Assembly (NCBI GenBank): GCA_008360955.1
Contig: LUCM01005581.1
Coordinates: forward strand, 252,242 to 316,241
Source of the DNA: Fasciolopsis buskii
Lineage: Eukaryota > Platyhelminthes > Trematoda > Plagiorchiida > Fasciolidae
DNA length: 64,000 bases
Direction: 5' to 3'
A model generated the notes under the pieces. That model made no database searches. It was not told the origin of the DNA and worked only from the letters and a program-made list of their open reading frames with translations. Of the stretch, positions 13,771 to 27,500 are shown piece after piece (the stretch's first letter is position 1; each line of letters opens with the position of its first letter). The position numbers were made by a program, and so were the translations under genes.

Positions 13771-14744
13771 GTTATACATTGCTAGTTATCTTTAGGGCGG
13801 TAAGTTGCAGAAGCAATGCATAACCGGACCAGAGAATCGATTCACTAGAGCAAACCAAGTCTACATTTATTTTAAAACTGTTAACTGTTCATTGCATAGA
13901 TCGGTGCGTTCCAATGCGAAAACAGATTAGGGTCATGCAATGCAATTTGTGAACCGGAACCTTTTAATCTAATTGGGTATTGGTGAACACTAACCCCTTT
14001 CTTTTGTCACGTTTATGGAGAACGAAAAAATGGTAAACTCGTCCCCCGTGGACGGTGGAATGTGAAGCTCGGTTTGAACCCCAACTAAGTGACCCCATCC
14101 CGCTTCGGTTTTGTCCATAAAGTGCATAGTTGCCACTGGAATTAGACCAATTATTCCAGAAGTTGGTCTAATTTTGAGGTGAGAATTTGGTCGTACGATC
14201 AGGCCGTGTGCTTCGTAAAATAATTTGTAGAGTTGAAAATTAATTCATCAGACGAGGCGGGTGCATTTCATCATCTGTAACACAGGCTTTGGACACTAAT
14301 TGCTCAAAGTAAAGTTTTACCAAACGATATCTTGTCCGCAACGAATTCCGTGTGTTAGAAAAAGACTAAATAGATATGCAAACGTTGGCTCGAATTCCTT
14401 TGCTTTATTTGAATTTGTCTCATAGGCAGGCAAGTGGATCTGAGGTGGTCACTTAATCAAGCATTCAAACAACTTGCATTTATCATTATCCCCGATATAC
14501 CTTGATTTTATGGTGCACGGTTGTTAATAAATTCGTCCGAGTGATATGAGCGCATTAGGCAGTCAGTTACTTCAGTCCCTGGAATTTTTCCTTTTTTCTT
14601 CAACATATGATTTCACCGTGAGTAGCAAAAATAGGTCACCGTAACACAACGTCATTCATTAACCTCGAAACTAGCCTGCCTGATACTGTTGGTTGTTTGA
14701 ATCTTTGAACCCTATAAATAAGGGGCTGAAACTTTTGTTTCTAA

Positions 14745-15765
14745 GTGGGTTTACGGACTGCAGTCCTGGAAAATAACTGCCGGTGCAATCGCGTGAATGC
14801 TCATTATGATGTCATCTATCTGATCGTGCTAGTACAGCAGTTAATCTTGTTCCAAGATAATGTGCCTGGCCACATCAGTTCGCATCTTGTTGCCTACGGT
14901 TTTAATAAGTTTATAATTAACTGCAAGTAGTGTGAGGGTGCGCGGAAACAGAATCATCTTCTCACACGACGGTCATGCAGCTCATCACACGCGACTCTTT
15001 TGTGAATTCCTTCGGCATGTTCGCCCTTCTACGCTGGCAAATAAACTGCCCACAAACACAAAATGCTGTCCTACATTTACATTGGATTCAGTCATCGGTG
15101 ACTGGCACAACAGCTGTTCAAGTAGGAACCCCGTGTTACCACCACTTTGGCATGGAAAGCATGGAAATTCCAAGGCAAAAACGACAAACCACCATTTAAA
15201 TGGAATTGCTTTGGTGTCCTCATACAGCAGTGGTTTCATGATCAATGTTGGGTGAATGGCTCGTTGGAAAAACCTGGTTGTCAATGCTCCAGTTCTACTG
15301 TGAATTATCGTTTGCGAGAAATACAGTCAACAGAAGTGACTTGGCTGATGATTAGCCATTAAAGGCCCGAGAAGTAAACATTTTAATTAGTTTGAATATT
15401 CGGTCACTAGTCACCGAAACTGAGGCGAATCCACCGAACTCCGGGTCGGATTGAGCTGATTTAAAGATATAACCGCGATGTTCGCAGATTCGGATGTGAA
15501 ATCGAGGACAGTGATACTGAGTGCTTTCAGTTGGGTGAAAATATACCGATTGTTTGCAAATTTTATTCAGTTTGGTGATCGGCAAATATATTTTGCGCCA
15601 TTCTTTGAACCTCCTTATTGATGCAAAGCTATTAAATTCGAATAGAATTAGTGAGTTACAATTTAAAAAGATTTTTGGTATAACGCATTCGGCAGACCTT
15701 TGAAGTCCTAACGGAGCGCTATCGGTTACGGAAACTTGATGAGTCTGGACACAGGGACTAAACAA
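14745..15765. other. Stop-poor block with overlapping open frames on both strands
   Basis: Several overlapping frames: 14932-15255, 14975-15199 and 15147-15362 on the plus strand, and 14985-15284 and 15352-15765 on the minus strand (137 codons, the longest). GC is a little higher than the surroundings. No frame gives a family I can name. Possible decayed mobile-element coding DNA, or chance. Confidence 0.2.
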
Positions 15766-18700
15766 ATTTCAAACGCTTTCCTCAATCTTATCACAAATGT
15801 TCACTTAACCAAAGGTTTTATAAACCTGACACGGTAGGCTACTTTCAGCATCACTGCGTTGTGCTTACGCAATAAAAAAACGCTGATGAAATCTTCCACT
15901 TATTTGGCTATTCCGTCAATCTAAGAGCAGCTCAGTAATTTTTTAAAGGTTAGTTACTTTTTAAAGTTTCTTATTAAATCCACTAGGAGTGCTGTTATCT
16001 TAGCACGGTGAAGTCTGACTGAATACGCACCACTCTATCCGACTAACTTCCTGAGGTCTTTCGATTTTATAGGATAAGCGGAAGCCTTGTGTTCCTTTAC
16101 CTCCTTGTGAACAAGCGGGCCTGGTAGTTTTCAGGATATTAAATTTCCATTTCATTCGACCTTTTGGTGACCCGAATTATAACGGTTTTAATTAGATACT
16201 GTTAGATTATGGTGATAGTCCACCGCAAATAAGTGAGTTCATCAAAATTGGTGGATACGAAGTTTGTTATTCACTCTATCATCATTACTTGTGGCAAAAC
16301 CTCGGACAGGTTTGGAATTCCACCTTACTATTTGCACCCGCAAACACGGCTGCTTGGTAACTAAGATTTGACCGTCGCACTAGGACTTCCTGTTGAAGAA
16401 TGCCGAGAATTAGTCCTCGGCTTCAAGATTCCGCAACATTACCTCCACCGCTAGAAGGCAGGAGATAGCTAGGCCGTTTGAGAAAAGAAGTGATTCCAAA
16501 ACATTTCCGGTGACTTTCGGTGTAAGCAGCCATTTCAGTCCCTCAGAAATTTAGATTTGTAACAGATGATGCATCCCGACGTAGAATGGTGTTGACAACC
16601 TATAGAAAATTGATTTTTAAAATGAGTTCATTTCTTTATTTAGAGATATCTTACGAAGTACAGTCTTTGGCAAAGTTCTCCGTTAATCAACCTTTTTATG
16701 TTGGAAATTCACAGTTCTTTTGTTTACTATATTACGCACTAATGCAGCTATTCTGTCAATACGGAGTTTTTCTGTTTGATTTTCTGTTATTGAGCCTTGG
16801 AAAATTGATGCGCAAAATTAACTCCTATGGAGGAGTACTCAGTAGATCCTTTAGTGTTTCATTTTCAAAATTGATTTTGCTCCAATTAATCCATTAATTC
16901 TATGCTGTCGTTATATTTAGTTAGGCAGGCAACCTGATACCCTATTGCGTTGTATGATGCAGTTGATCGATCGATTTCTTCCTTTCCATTTGCTTATATC
17001 TATACCTCCTTATCGATTGCCCGTTTCATTCGTTAAATGACGTATTTGACTAGGACAGGAACTGAATTACGCATTTAGCCGCAAGGTGAAATGAACTGTT
17101 CGGCAGACCGCTAACTCCGTTTTGCACGATTAGTACTGCCTTCTGTTCTGCTGCCTTGTGAGATGTGCATAGCCCGAATGGTTTGATAATTATATTCAGA
17201 TTCATTTATTTTCCCATATATTTTGTTTTCCGATAGCAAACTTGTTCAGACGGGGCATAATTAATTTTTCCCCAGTTTTGTATTCTATGCACATACCCTA
17301 AATACGAAGCCCTCTATGGGTTCTTACTGAATCAGTCTGAAGCCAAAAAAGCCAATTTCTTGGTCTAGCAAGCATAAATTTTGCAACCTGTGATAAGAGT
17401 GTCCAGATACGGCACACTGATGACAAGTTTTTGATCTGCTTACCAGTTGCGTTTATGATTTTCATTTTAATCAACCCTGGTGAGGTAAAGGACAAACTGT
17501 CTCATGCACTCAAGGAGTAACAAAAACTAACTGGAATGGTGCTGATCTTACTCTAGTCATTGACACAGTGAACGCAGTAAAGAGAAACGGTAGGTTGGTT
17601 GGATTTGGCCTCTGAAATCGTGTTTGCTTCCGGCCCGAGAACATCTTGACTTTTAATACAAAAAAAGAGGTATGTATAATCAGACGAACGCTAACGAGAG
17701 AATGTTTTGTCATGTTGGGTCCCGATAAAAATGAATGAAAGGGATCCGCCTTTGCAGGAAGAATCAGGTGTTCAATCAAAATATTTTGGTAAACCCGTTA
17801 GAGGTCATTTGCTCCTATCAAGAAAACGATGCGTCGTTGGAGTATCCATAAGATTGCTTTGGTGTATTTTTTTCCGGATAGATTATCATTTAATGTTCAC
17901 GTCAACGTACCCACCGGCGAATGTCTCATGCTAACGGTTGATTGAACACGAGGTCTGAGAAGAATAGAAACACCCGAATACATTTTCCACTGTTTAGTTC
18001 CACTTCATTTTGGTCCAATATCGATAAGGGCATCAGAAAAAATTTTCGATTTCCCAATTTCTTGTACTGACATGCATCTGGATCTGAGATTCTAGCAACA
18101 ACACGGCTCAAACAGTTAAGTATTCTGCAGGAAACCGTCGTCCACAAAAGAGCAGTTGCGTCAGCGATTAGGTAACCATATCTTAGTATGAATCTATAAC
18201 AAGCAAATGGTCAGCTTAGATACAAAAGTCATCCTCTAGTAGGCCTGAATTTGAAGTAGGTATTTACAATACATGATTCAATAAAAACCGTACTGCCTGC
18301 AGTAACTGGTTTTAAGTCACACACACACGCGATCAACACGATACGAGATTGCTATGATTTGCTGAAGCACCATCTGTTCTCATTTATAAATGTGAGTTGC
18401 GCACAAACGGCCTATCCGTTGTGTCTTATCTTTGAGTTGTAACGTGTACTGCACCTTCTTTTTGCAGTTCCACTTTTTTTGTAAGAATCACCATTCACTC
18501 CGGTTTGGCTTCTGTTTTAATTGGCAAATATTGATGTACAAATGTACATTTGTGTCAGAATGGTCCTAGATATACTGCTAAAGTTTTCTGAAATTTGGTT
18601 CACTCTACCATTCATGAATGGATGGATCTAACAAGTATTCACGGTAGCTGGAGGTCATACGCCACAGTGAACTTACCCTGGTGATCCAGTGATGTTATTC

Positions 18701-20619
18701 GGTTTCCAAACGTTTTTATTGTTCTCCCAGAATGAATATTTAAAACTGACTGTTTTATAAATTTGCCTTTATTGGGGACAAAAATGGAGCATAAAAGTCC
18801 GAGAATCACCGGTGACGGACGCCGGTGAAATATTCTTGTTGGATCAATTTGGTTAGATCATCTCCATACAAGTATCACAAACGAAAAATGGACAGAATAA
18901 GGGATATTTGAAGACAATCAACAGCCAACACATCAGTGCTCTGCCGCACGGTTGCGATACATCTAACTTTGAAAAGCAGCACTCCCGTTTCCTTTTCGGC
19001 ATGGCAACCGTGAGCAAAATTTTTAATGGTTTTGAAAAACGGTTTTGGGGACTGATTGACTATATTGATTTCTATGAGATGGAGTTGGTATTGTCACTAC
19101 ATGAGCACATTTGACTGCATACTTCGGTCTTGCCTCAGCAAGCTGATTTTCAACTCCTTCGGTTTCCTTAAGCTAGAAAATAATGCTATCGACCTCTGAT
19201 AATTCCAACAAGATGAATGCGTTCTCTAGGGATGCGGCTAATCGTCCAAGACCTCAGGTCCATTGAATTAACCATCGCTGTCTTAACTGTTCACGTGTGC
19301 CGACATAACATGATTCGGTCCCGCAAAAGTACCGATCAGAAGAATATGGATCCTTGAATAGCACTGTATCAATCAACCACTACTCCCGTTACCCCTAGCG
19401 GATCATCCGCAATGATGCAATGTATTTTTATTAATACTTATCCGTGAGTTTCTCATGATTAAAATAACCTGAGTTTTAGGACGTTTTTATTTTTCATAAA
19501 ATGAATTGTATCTTGACATTCAATTACCCAGGCACTTAAAATTTCAGTTTATATTTATTTGAGCAGAAGATGAAACATACACGCCGTGATCAAGCTGAAG
19601 ACGTTTCTTCTGAACGTCTATGCCTAACGGGTAAATAGCAACCGTTGCGTAATATCGCGAACTGATGTTTTGTTGTTCACTGTTTACCAGTCACTACCTG
19701 TTACTCTCGGAGACCCAAGAGTAAAAACCTACGGAAAATCATTTTAGAAATGTAACGGCGGACTGTTATCTTTGCAAAAAATTGTCTAGCTCAAATCCTT
19801 TGTAATGAACATAAGGTGAAGTGAGCTTTTTTCAGTCAAATACCTCGTAATTCACCAATACATTGCAAATGGCAGATTAATTTCTAATAACTAACATTTT
19901 GCATTTGGCGAAACCAGAACTGATTGGCTACACTGGCACAAGGGGCAAAGTGAACGGTGCTATTTTCTTAGCACCCCTCCAAGTAGTACTAATCAATTAC
20001 CAGAGTCATTTGCTATATTTGTGTACTGTTCCGTTTTAGGCCCTTAGTAGAGAAAAGAAAAAAAACATTGATTATTCGGTCTTTCGTTTGTATCCCTCTC
20101 TCCTTTTGCAGTTTCATACTGATATATGGACGGCAATATGGTAAAGATACTTTAGGTTATCTTTTGTTTCCCATATGGTTTACCGTTGGCAAAGAAGAAC
20201 ATTTTTGACGAGGTATGTTTACCTTGCCTGCCAACCTCATCGACAATACTGGACCACGGAATGATTACAGATCAGAAAATTAAAGCCAAGTCTATCGATT
20301 TTACACCAAACTCCAAGTCTCCCTGCACCTGTTTTCTTCTCAGTCAAAAATTATAAATCACAATTCTGACTTGATGATCGACTGATTGACCTGGTAGTGA
20401 AAAAAATTAACTACTCGAACATTGCACGTCGTTCAGTTATAAGAAAACTGTTATTATTTACCGCACAGCTTATTGGTTTTAAGTTAAATGGTAAATTTAC
20501 GAGACCAACTGCTAATACGAAGTTTTATTTTCTAATAACATCGCGTCTAAAGTATTATTGTTTGTTCTCACTTTTTCATGTCCACTGGCGTTTAGCTGGA
20601 GTTTCGCAGATTTGCGCTT

Positions 20620-20700
20620 CATCAACCAATCAGCTCACCGGTTGACTCCGCTTTCGATTGGTTCACCACGCCTGTAATTCCATTGACCATTGGTGTCACA
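20620..20700 (+). promoter_or_regulatory. Candidate GPCR core promoter with three phased CCAAT boxes
   Basis: CCAAT at 20626-20630 (in the context accaatcag, a good NF-Y match), and ATTGG (CCAAT on the other strand) at 20657-20661 and 20689-20693. The start-to-start spacings are 31 and 32 bp, about three helical turns. The cluster lies about 155-220 bp upstream of the start codon at 20847, where a promoter for a short 5' UTR would be expected. No convincing TATA box is seen between it and the ATG. NF-Y binding and cooperative spacing of CCAAT boxes near 32 bp are known for animal promoters; use here is inference. Confidence 0.45.
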
Positions 20701-20846
20701 TTTGCTGGAATGCAATCCAACTACACGAGGTTATTACATGTCATATCACATGCACACCCAATGATCAAAAGTTCAGACAATTCAAAATATGCTAACAATG
20801 CGGCTTTCGGCTAAAAGTATTTGACCAGACTAGAAGCTTGAGCGCA

Positions 20847-21587
20847 ATGAGTTCGGATCCACCTTTCAGCAATCTCCATGCCGATTTGACAAGATTGTTG
20901 CCCCCTGATCCATCCGGTCTTTTGGATTTGGAATGTTTCTACAATTACCGCTTTGGCTGCCTGAAGTTGCTCGCTAATCAAATTAACCGAAGTTTATTTA
21001 TTTCAAACAATACAGACCACCCATTCCCACTGAAACATTTTGAAAATATGTGCCAAGATGACAAACCACAAGCTTGGGTAACGGAACGCGCTTATGGGGT
21101 TGCTTTAACTATGGCAATCCTGGGATGTATCGGTTTAGCTGGGAACATTATGAGTTGTGTGGTTATTGCGACGCATTTGTTGAAATTCTCGGGAACTTTT
21201 GCACTATTTCTTTTTCTTTCAATTTCCGATTCTTTGGTTGTTGTCATGCAAGTAATTGATGCCTACAGGAATTTTGTCGCTGTCAGTCAGTACACCGCCA
21301 TCGTCTCAGAAAACGAACTCACACTGGAGAAGATTCATCGGAGAGATTGGAGTTGCAAAACGTTTCTGTTTTTTTGGCATTTTGCTTTGCAGCTTTCTGC
21401 CTGGCTTGTCATGGCTCTTAGTGTAGATCGTTATGTCAGCCTAAAGCACATTCAATTCATTCGCAGCCGCCCGTTTCTTTACCGTCGAGCTTGGATCATA
21501 GTCGGTTCAATAGTGACCGTGCTTTTCTTACTGAATTTGCCATTTCTACTGTTTGTGAAATCTGCCGTGATTAAAACGCATTGTGCG
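20847..21587 (+). CDS. GPCR coding exon 1: extracellular N-terminus to start of ECL2 (TM1-TM4)
   Basis: Encodes residues 1-247. The start is the first in-frame ATG after an in-frame TAA at 20793; it has G at -3. An extracellular N-terminus of about 80 residues carries two N-glycosylation sequons (N47-R-S and N54-N-T) and cysteines at 30, 38 and 69. No cleavable signal peptide is visible, as is common in class A receptors. TM1 has the GN pair at 99-100, TM2 has LSISD with D128, C170 starts TM3, and D194-R195-Y196 closes it. A tryptophan at the usual 4.50 spacing before P232 is not seen; W216 sits further upstream. The exon ends with GCG before a consensus donor (gtaagt at 21588-21593) in phase 0, just after C246 in ECL2. 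The frame stays open into the intron for 16 codons. Confidence 0.92.
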
Positions 21588-24500
21588 GTAAGTCCTTTGA
21601 ATCCGTTTATTTTAATCGCTAAGTATAAGCATATTTGATCCTGCAAATTTTGTTGCCACATCAAGAGTAGCTTGTCGGTAAAAAATACCACTTACAAGTG
21701 CAACCTTATCAAATGTTTTCTTTAACATGCATACGATTCTTGCTAGAATTTTACAGACATAACCTGCTTACGACGCCTGCCACAGAAGAACCTTCCCGCA
21801 TTGGCTCCAGAAACCAAAACAGTAAAGAGCTAGGGACCGTCAGCTAAGGCCTCGAGGCTTGGATTGGCATTGAATCACATGGGGTTTCGATAAACAGGAT
21901 TATGTGATGGAGTGGGTCAACAGCGAACTCACATATGCCACTTGTGCAAGCATTGTACGTTTGAGAGTCGAACTTCTGAAAATTTTGGGATGGCAGACTC
22001 TTAAGCCATTTATCCAGCGCCGACCAAGTCGGTGAAAACGACGAGACAGAAGTAAAATACATCCAATAAACCACCGATTGCATTAGCCAAAATGCTTAGG
22101 TCACAAACAAATACGGCATAATCTCTACGGCATCCATCTGCCAAAAAACGACATTTACGGGAAAACACACATTGACCGGCTGACGCTCTGTTGGCATTTC
22201 GAATAAATTGCTTGGTAAAAACAGTCACAAACAATTGCTTTCTGTCTGATTGAGACGTGGAATCACTGTCACATTGAATGATAACTAAATAGCTTAGTCT
22301 GGCGAACGAAATTCGACATTCTGGAACTTCTCCTAAGGCAAGGAGATATTACATCTGATGACAAAGGGTTTCGTCATTTGTGCTGCTTGGTACTTACAAA
22401 TGAAATTTTGGACTGCGTCTGTTCCCTTAACATGTCAAAGCATTACTGTGTAGCTTTGAGATCAAACGTTTATGTTAATGGACACCGGGTGAAAACCTGT
22501 TCATAATAGTTGAAGGCACCAGAAAAGCACACGGTCTCATTAGGCAAGTAAGAAAACTGCGCGAAAGGTGCCGTCAGTATGCCATTTTTGACAACAGAAT
22601 TACGTAAACTAGAAAATCTTTCGGGCACGACGTCACACCGGCACACAAAGTACGACACGGTCGATGCCACGTGTACACCAAAGGTATCTTTTAAACAGTA
22701 GAATGGTGAGTAACGTGACACTTATCAGCATTCAAATCTATTTCTATTTCTAATTTTATCACCAGAATAACACAGTATTTAATCAAAGTGACATTCGTTG
22801 GGCTTCAAGGGCTTTAAAGCGCCAGTGCAAATAGAACTATTTTTGTGTCTATTTGCAATTGCTCCCGGGAATGCGGTCGATATCTAAGTGAACGGACTGG
22901 ACAGTGTGCACTTCCATAGTGTAAACTGTCCTCTGGTTTCGGTTTCCTAATGAAAGAGCTAATGAAACCGAAGAATTATCAAGTCCATAAAGTCGATATT
23001 GCACTTACAAGACTAGAAGTGTTCGAAAGAAGGTAGCAGTTCAGAAAATTCGGACTTGCTATTTGATATTGGATGTTTACCTAAGAATCACCTAGACTTA
23101 CGTAAGAAATGTAGATCCCTCCACTGCTACTATTGGGAATGTTGTGTACAGTCTATCAGGTTCCAAACCGAAAAATCCCTTGTTTGTTCTTCGACTAAAA
23201 TTCTGTCTGTGACGGTTTTTGTTATTCTTTAGGAGCAGATGGTTTTCGTGTTGTTATAGCACTCTTATCTGATTTAAAATCTTCCGAGTTGGAATATTTT
23301 GCCTAATGGGATTGGACACCTAGGAGACTTATTCATTTATGGGTTTGAAAGAACTATGCACCACGTGTTTACTGGACTGGCTGAAATAATTCAATACGTT
23401 TTCTACTCTCAACAATAGGCGGTAACCAAGTGAACAGATGAGCCATTAGGTATTTCGGCTGAACAGTATAACATTCCTTTTCTTCTACTACCCAAACAAA
23501 TTGTAAGCTGCACAACACAGAACTCTTCGTGCAGTGTAAACTATACAATACAGCGAAACACAATTTATCTAATGCAAATTCCTGAGAAACGTTACTAATC
23601 TGGAACCTAAGTAATTGATTAAAATAAGCAACGTTTATTGTGGCGAATGCATTTTCAACTAGTTCAAAGCTTTAGGAATAACCTTTTATTGAGTTGCTGC
23701 CATGAAAGAATGAAATATTTTCGACACTAAAAATCACCAAGGCAACGTGGAAATTCATACCAGATTTGCCGTGTCTGCGTTCGGCAGCGTGGTGTTGAAA
23801 ACGTTTTCCTCCTCGAATAAGTATTAACACGAACCTCGTTGCGCATTTACGTGAACCGCAAAACTATTCAACGATTGTGAATCGTGATTGATGTTGTACT
23901 GGGCAAAGTAATGCCGAATAAGATCCAAATGGATTTTCCTCCGACGATGATTTATGTGCACAATGACGGAGTGCTCAGGCCCGGGATTAAAAGTCATTGA
24001 ATAGATAAATGTTTCGTTACGAGGTATACTCGTCACAAACTGTTTATTTATCGAATAAATGCGTTCCTCGCGTTAGGACACAAAACCAAACGAGCAGTGA
24101 TCATGCAACGTACCATAACCTATCTCGAGTTCTGGGATAGCTGTGTAAATAAAACAAATTTCTTGTCATTCAAAAATAGACGACTCGCGGGTGATTTACC
24201 ATGTGATTCTGATTTGAGTTCACGATCAAGATGCCCATCACGTTACCCGTTGGTTCAGATGTTCCATTCTCATTTTTTCCCCCGTATTACAAAATCAGCT
24301 CTAAGGAATGCTGATATACATTGAAGTTTGTGGGAAAGGCGTTAAAAAGGATTTATTGTATAAGTATTGATGCTTTAGGAAACCAAGTAATGCTCTAAGT
24401 GTTAAAAGCAAAAGGTTCGATTATTTTTACGTGGTTCTGAGGCATTGATGAGAACCGGTCTTTGATGCAAACGTTTTACTGGTATAAAAAAACAAAATAG

Positions 24501-27500
24501 GCGTCTTCTTTTCAGAGCGAGGAACATAAAAATCATGGTTATTATTTCCATGCCTACAAGAAGCGATTTTTAGTCTCATGGAGTTCTCGAGTGGTGACAA
24601 GACAATGAGTGATAGGGTTTGATGCACTACTGGATGGTGGCAAATCCATAAACAGCATTTTGCACAACTTTTCACTTCGAACAATATTGATTAGGACAGC
24701 AAGCATTTCAATAAGCCAAAGTCAAATGGATTGATCAGTAGCTGTGGAACTCGAGTTTTTTCCATGTTTCGGGCTGCCATATAAAACATGCCATTATTTT
24801 TTTCTTAGAGATACCGTATATCACTTGACTGCAGTTGAACCATGTATATCATATTCTAACACGAGTCTGTTGTACTGCCACACGCTTTTTCGAGTGTTTA
24901 ATTCAGAAGACCTGTTTACTGAAAATCATAAACAATTCCCACTTCAAAAGAAGCGAGCACAGAGTTCGATAACTCAAACCGTCAGTTTGTTAATTTCTTT
25001 CGAAATCATTCAAATAGAAAACTAATATTAATTTGCGGCTAATTAGCACAACAAAGTTTACAAGTATGCAATTATTGACGTGAAATCAACAGAAAACAAT
25101 AACTTGTCTATTGCACTGATAAAGGCCTCGTTTCAATTGAAAGTGCAAAATGGACAGCCAGTTCGATACGGAATGCATACCAGGACTAAATGGTAAACAA
25201 AAATTGTTCAGTATATTGAATAACCTTACTACAGTTACAAATGCTCATCCCATTATCGCGGAAGCATTGTCCCTCTGAGGAAAGATTCGAATAAATTGTG
25301 CCATAAATTTTACTAATTTCTGAAAAGACAAAAAACAAATTTGTTCAGCACATACCTTCGACGAAGTTGCGAAAAATCGTGCAGATAATAAAACAAAATT
25401 GGAAAATATTTGACAGTCGGATTAGTAATTTGATATTGTTACCTTTGAGTACGTGGCATTTTATTAACAAACTGGTTTAGATGAGTTAAGATTTCCTTTT
25501 GCTCAGTCTTATTATTTTGTATACCTAGTGCAATCACATTTCAGGGGCCACAGTTTTGCATGGTTACATTGCACGTAGTATAAATTTGTATTCTTCCTTT
25601 TTTAAATCCAATCAGTAATAGTGAAGTAAACTTACAAACTGAATTTATTCTCGCGTTCTATTGACCAACCAGTGCGCATAACATAGATTAGGCAAAGACA
25701 GAAATTGTTTGAAAATTACCACTGAGCACATTGAGAAAACACAAGTTGGCGAACAAGCTCGTTTTCAGTGATTCGTACTCATGCCATTACATCACTATAT
25801 ATATCTTGTCAATTTTTCTTCTTTAAAGAAAGTCAAATATCAACACCCTATGGCTGATATGGAACTTATTGTGAATATCGATAAATAAATGGGTTCTATA
25901 TAGAAAACTAACGCGAGATCCCAAAACGCAGCAATTGCTGATTAAATTTCCTGAAAATATTTGTTTCTTGTCGATGTCTTTGCAAACTGTTCTTCATCGT
26001 GTTTCACAAAAATACTCTGTCATTGTTTCGGCCTTTTACCAAGCTACATGTGCTTCAACAGCGCAAAAGAGAAAAGCTTGAAATTTCTTAACTATTAGGA
26101 TTTATCATTCAGTGTTAAAAATAAGTCGTTTTTAACGAAATCGAGGAATCAGCACATCTCATACTAACTTTTGTTGTATTGTTAGGTTTATAAATTTATT
26201 TGCTTTTTAAACAATGCAATTCCCTTATTGTTTTTGTTTGCTGATTCGCTAGAGTGAAATTGACTGAACATCGCAATCGTTTCACATCTTTTGATTCCAT
26301 ATTTAGTTCGCATAGACTTATCATTTGTTAAGTCTGCATCACAGCAATCAATGGCCTTTAACAGATAATTTGGAGTTGGAGTTATATCTAGGGCCCTTCC
26401 AAAGTATGCAGGTTAGAAATTTGACGGTGAACTGTTTATCCTATGGCTATGCCTTCAATTTGCAATCGGTACTTTCTCTATAATGCTAAGTTGAGCCAAA
26501 AAAACAAGATCTACTAGTTGATTGTTTCCTGTTGGGAATTTATTCGAAACAAGTAGGGTTTGTTCACCTGGTACTGCCACAACTTTCAGTTGACAGTTTG
26601 TAGTCAGCGCCAGGTGAACAACCCTTGACATTCACCCTAGTCCAGGTAAAAACGGCGGCGAAGAGAAATTCCCGAATCATTGCAACAATCACAGGAATGC
26701 GCATGAAAGAGAGGGGCATAGTTTCACTGTTCTTCCTTGTTCTTGAAGGCAAAGTATATTCACCTAGTGTTAAGAAAGAATCGGAAATTGTAATCTGAAA
26801 ACCAAGCAACCCGCTACTGAAATATATGTAGCGCCTGATGAGAAGATTCACGAGATTGCACCTAGTATTGCTGCCACTTATTAAAAATAAGTGGCAAAAC
26901 TCAACGTTGCACAATTTATACATATAAATTATTTGCCACATCTTTTAGTCTAGCCGCCTTCTTAGAAATTTGGTCGCTAATTTAGTTTTCGCGAACAAGT
27001 AAACGATTTCGCTGTCGTTACCTATGCTGCTTCAGGAAGGTGACAAGGAATGGTGCAGGATTTCATATCACGTAATTTTGTGCGACTTGACAATATTCAT
27101 GAGTACCATAACACGCGCACCGTCAAAAACGTATTGTTCTTATTGTAAATCCAAGTCAGACAAGTGGCATTCCGGTAGGCAATCCAAATTCCGTTGTAGC
27201 ATTGTGCGTATTGTTTTCTCTCATAATCAGCCACCAAATTTACAAAGAACACCTTTGGAAATTGCTAAAACTTCTAGTCATTTGAACGCGAAATCGCCGA
27301 TTGCACAATGAACTTTACCCGGTATCGTACGATAACCAGGCACCAATTAATTTCGTCCGGTGTAATGTCAGGTGATGTCAAGATAAATCATCACGCCACA
27401 CAATACTTGTTTGACGGTTAATTGTGGATGCACTCCGACCATCGTCATCAATTTTGACTGTTCAGAGGCTCAGTTTCCACGAAAGATCGTTTGGAAAACT

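Larger units (their letters stand above)
9331..20619. other. Non-coding DNA upstream of the receptor gene
   Basis: Apart from the TA microsatellite at 13745 and the stop-poor block at 14745-15765, nothing is supported. The larger minus-strand frames at 11080-11535 (151 codons) and 12643-13023 (126 codons; hydrophobic start but no clear splice donor) show no family similarity I recognise. Confidence 0.6.

Noticed and set aside
14071..14082. B-box-like GGTTTGAACCCC
   Set aside because: The expected T-arm stem does not pair and no A-box or acceptor stem is found upstream.
14832..14930. Mariner/Tc1-like motif ILFQDNVPGH in a plus-strand frame
   Set aside because: A single short match to the DNxPxH transposase block with no preceding or following transposase motifs.
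18538..18553. 16-bp perfect palindrome ACAAATGTACATTTGT
   Set aside because: About one palindrome of this length is expected by chance in 64 kb.
20838..20846. In-frame TTG at 20838 as receptor start
   Set aside because: Animal nuclear genes use ATG; the first in-frame ATG is 20847, preceded in frame by TAA at 20793.
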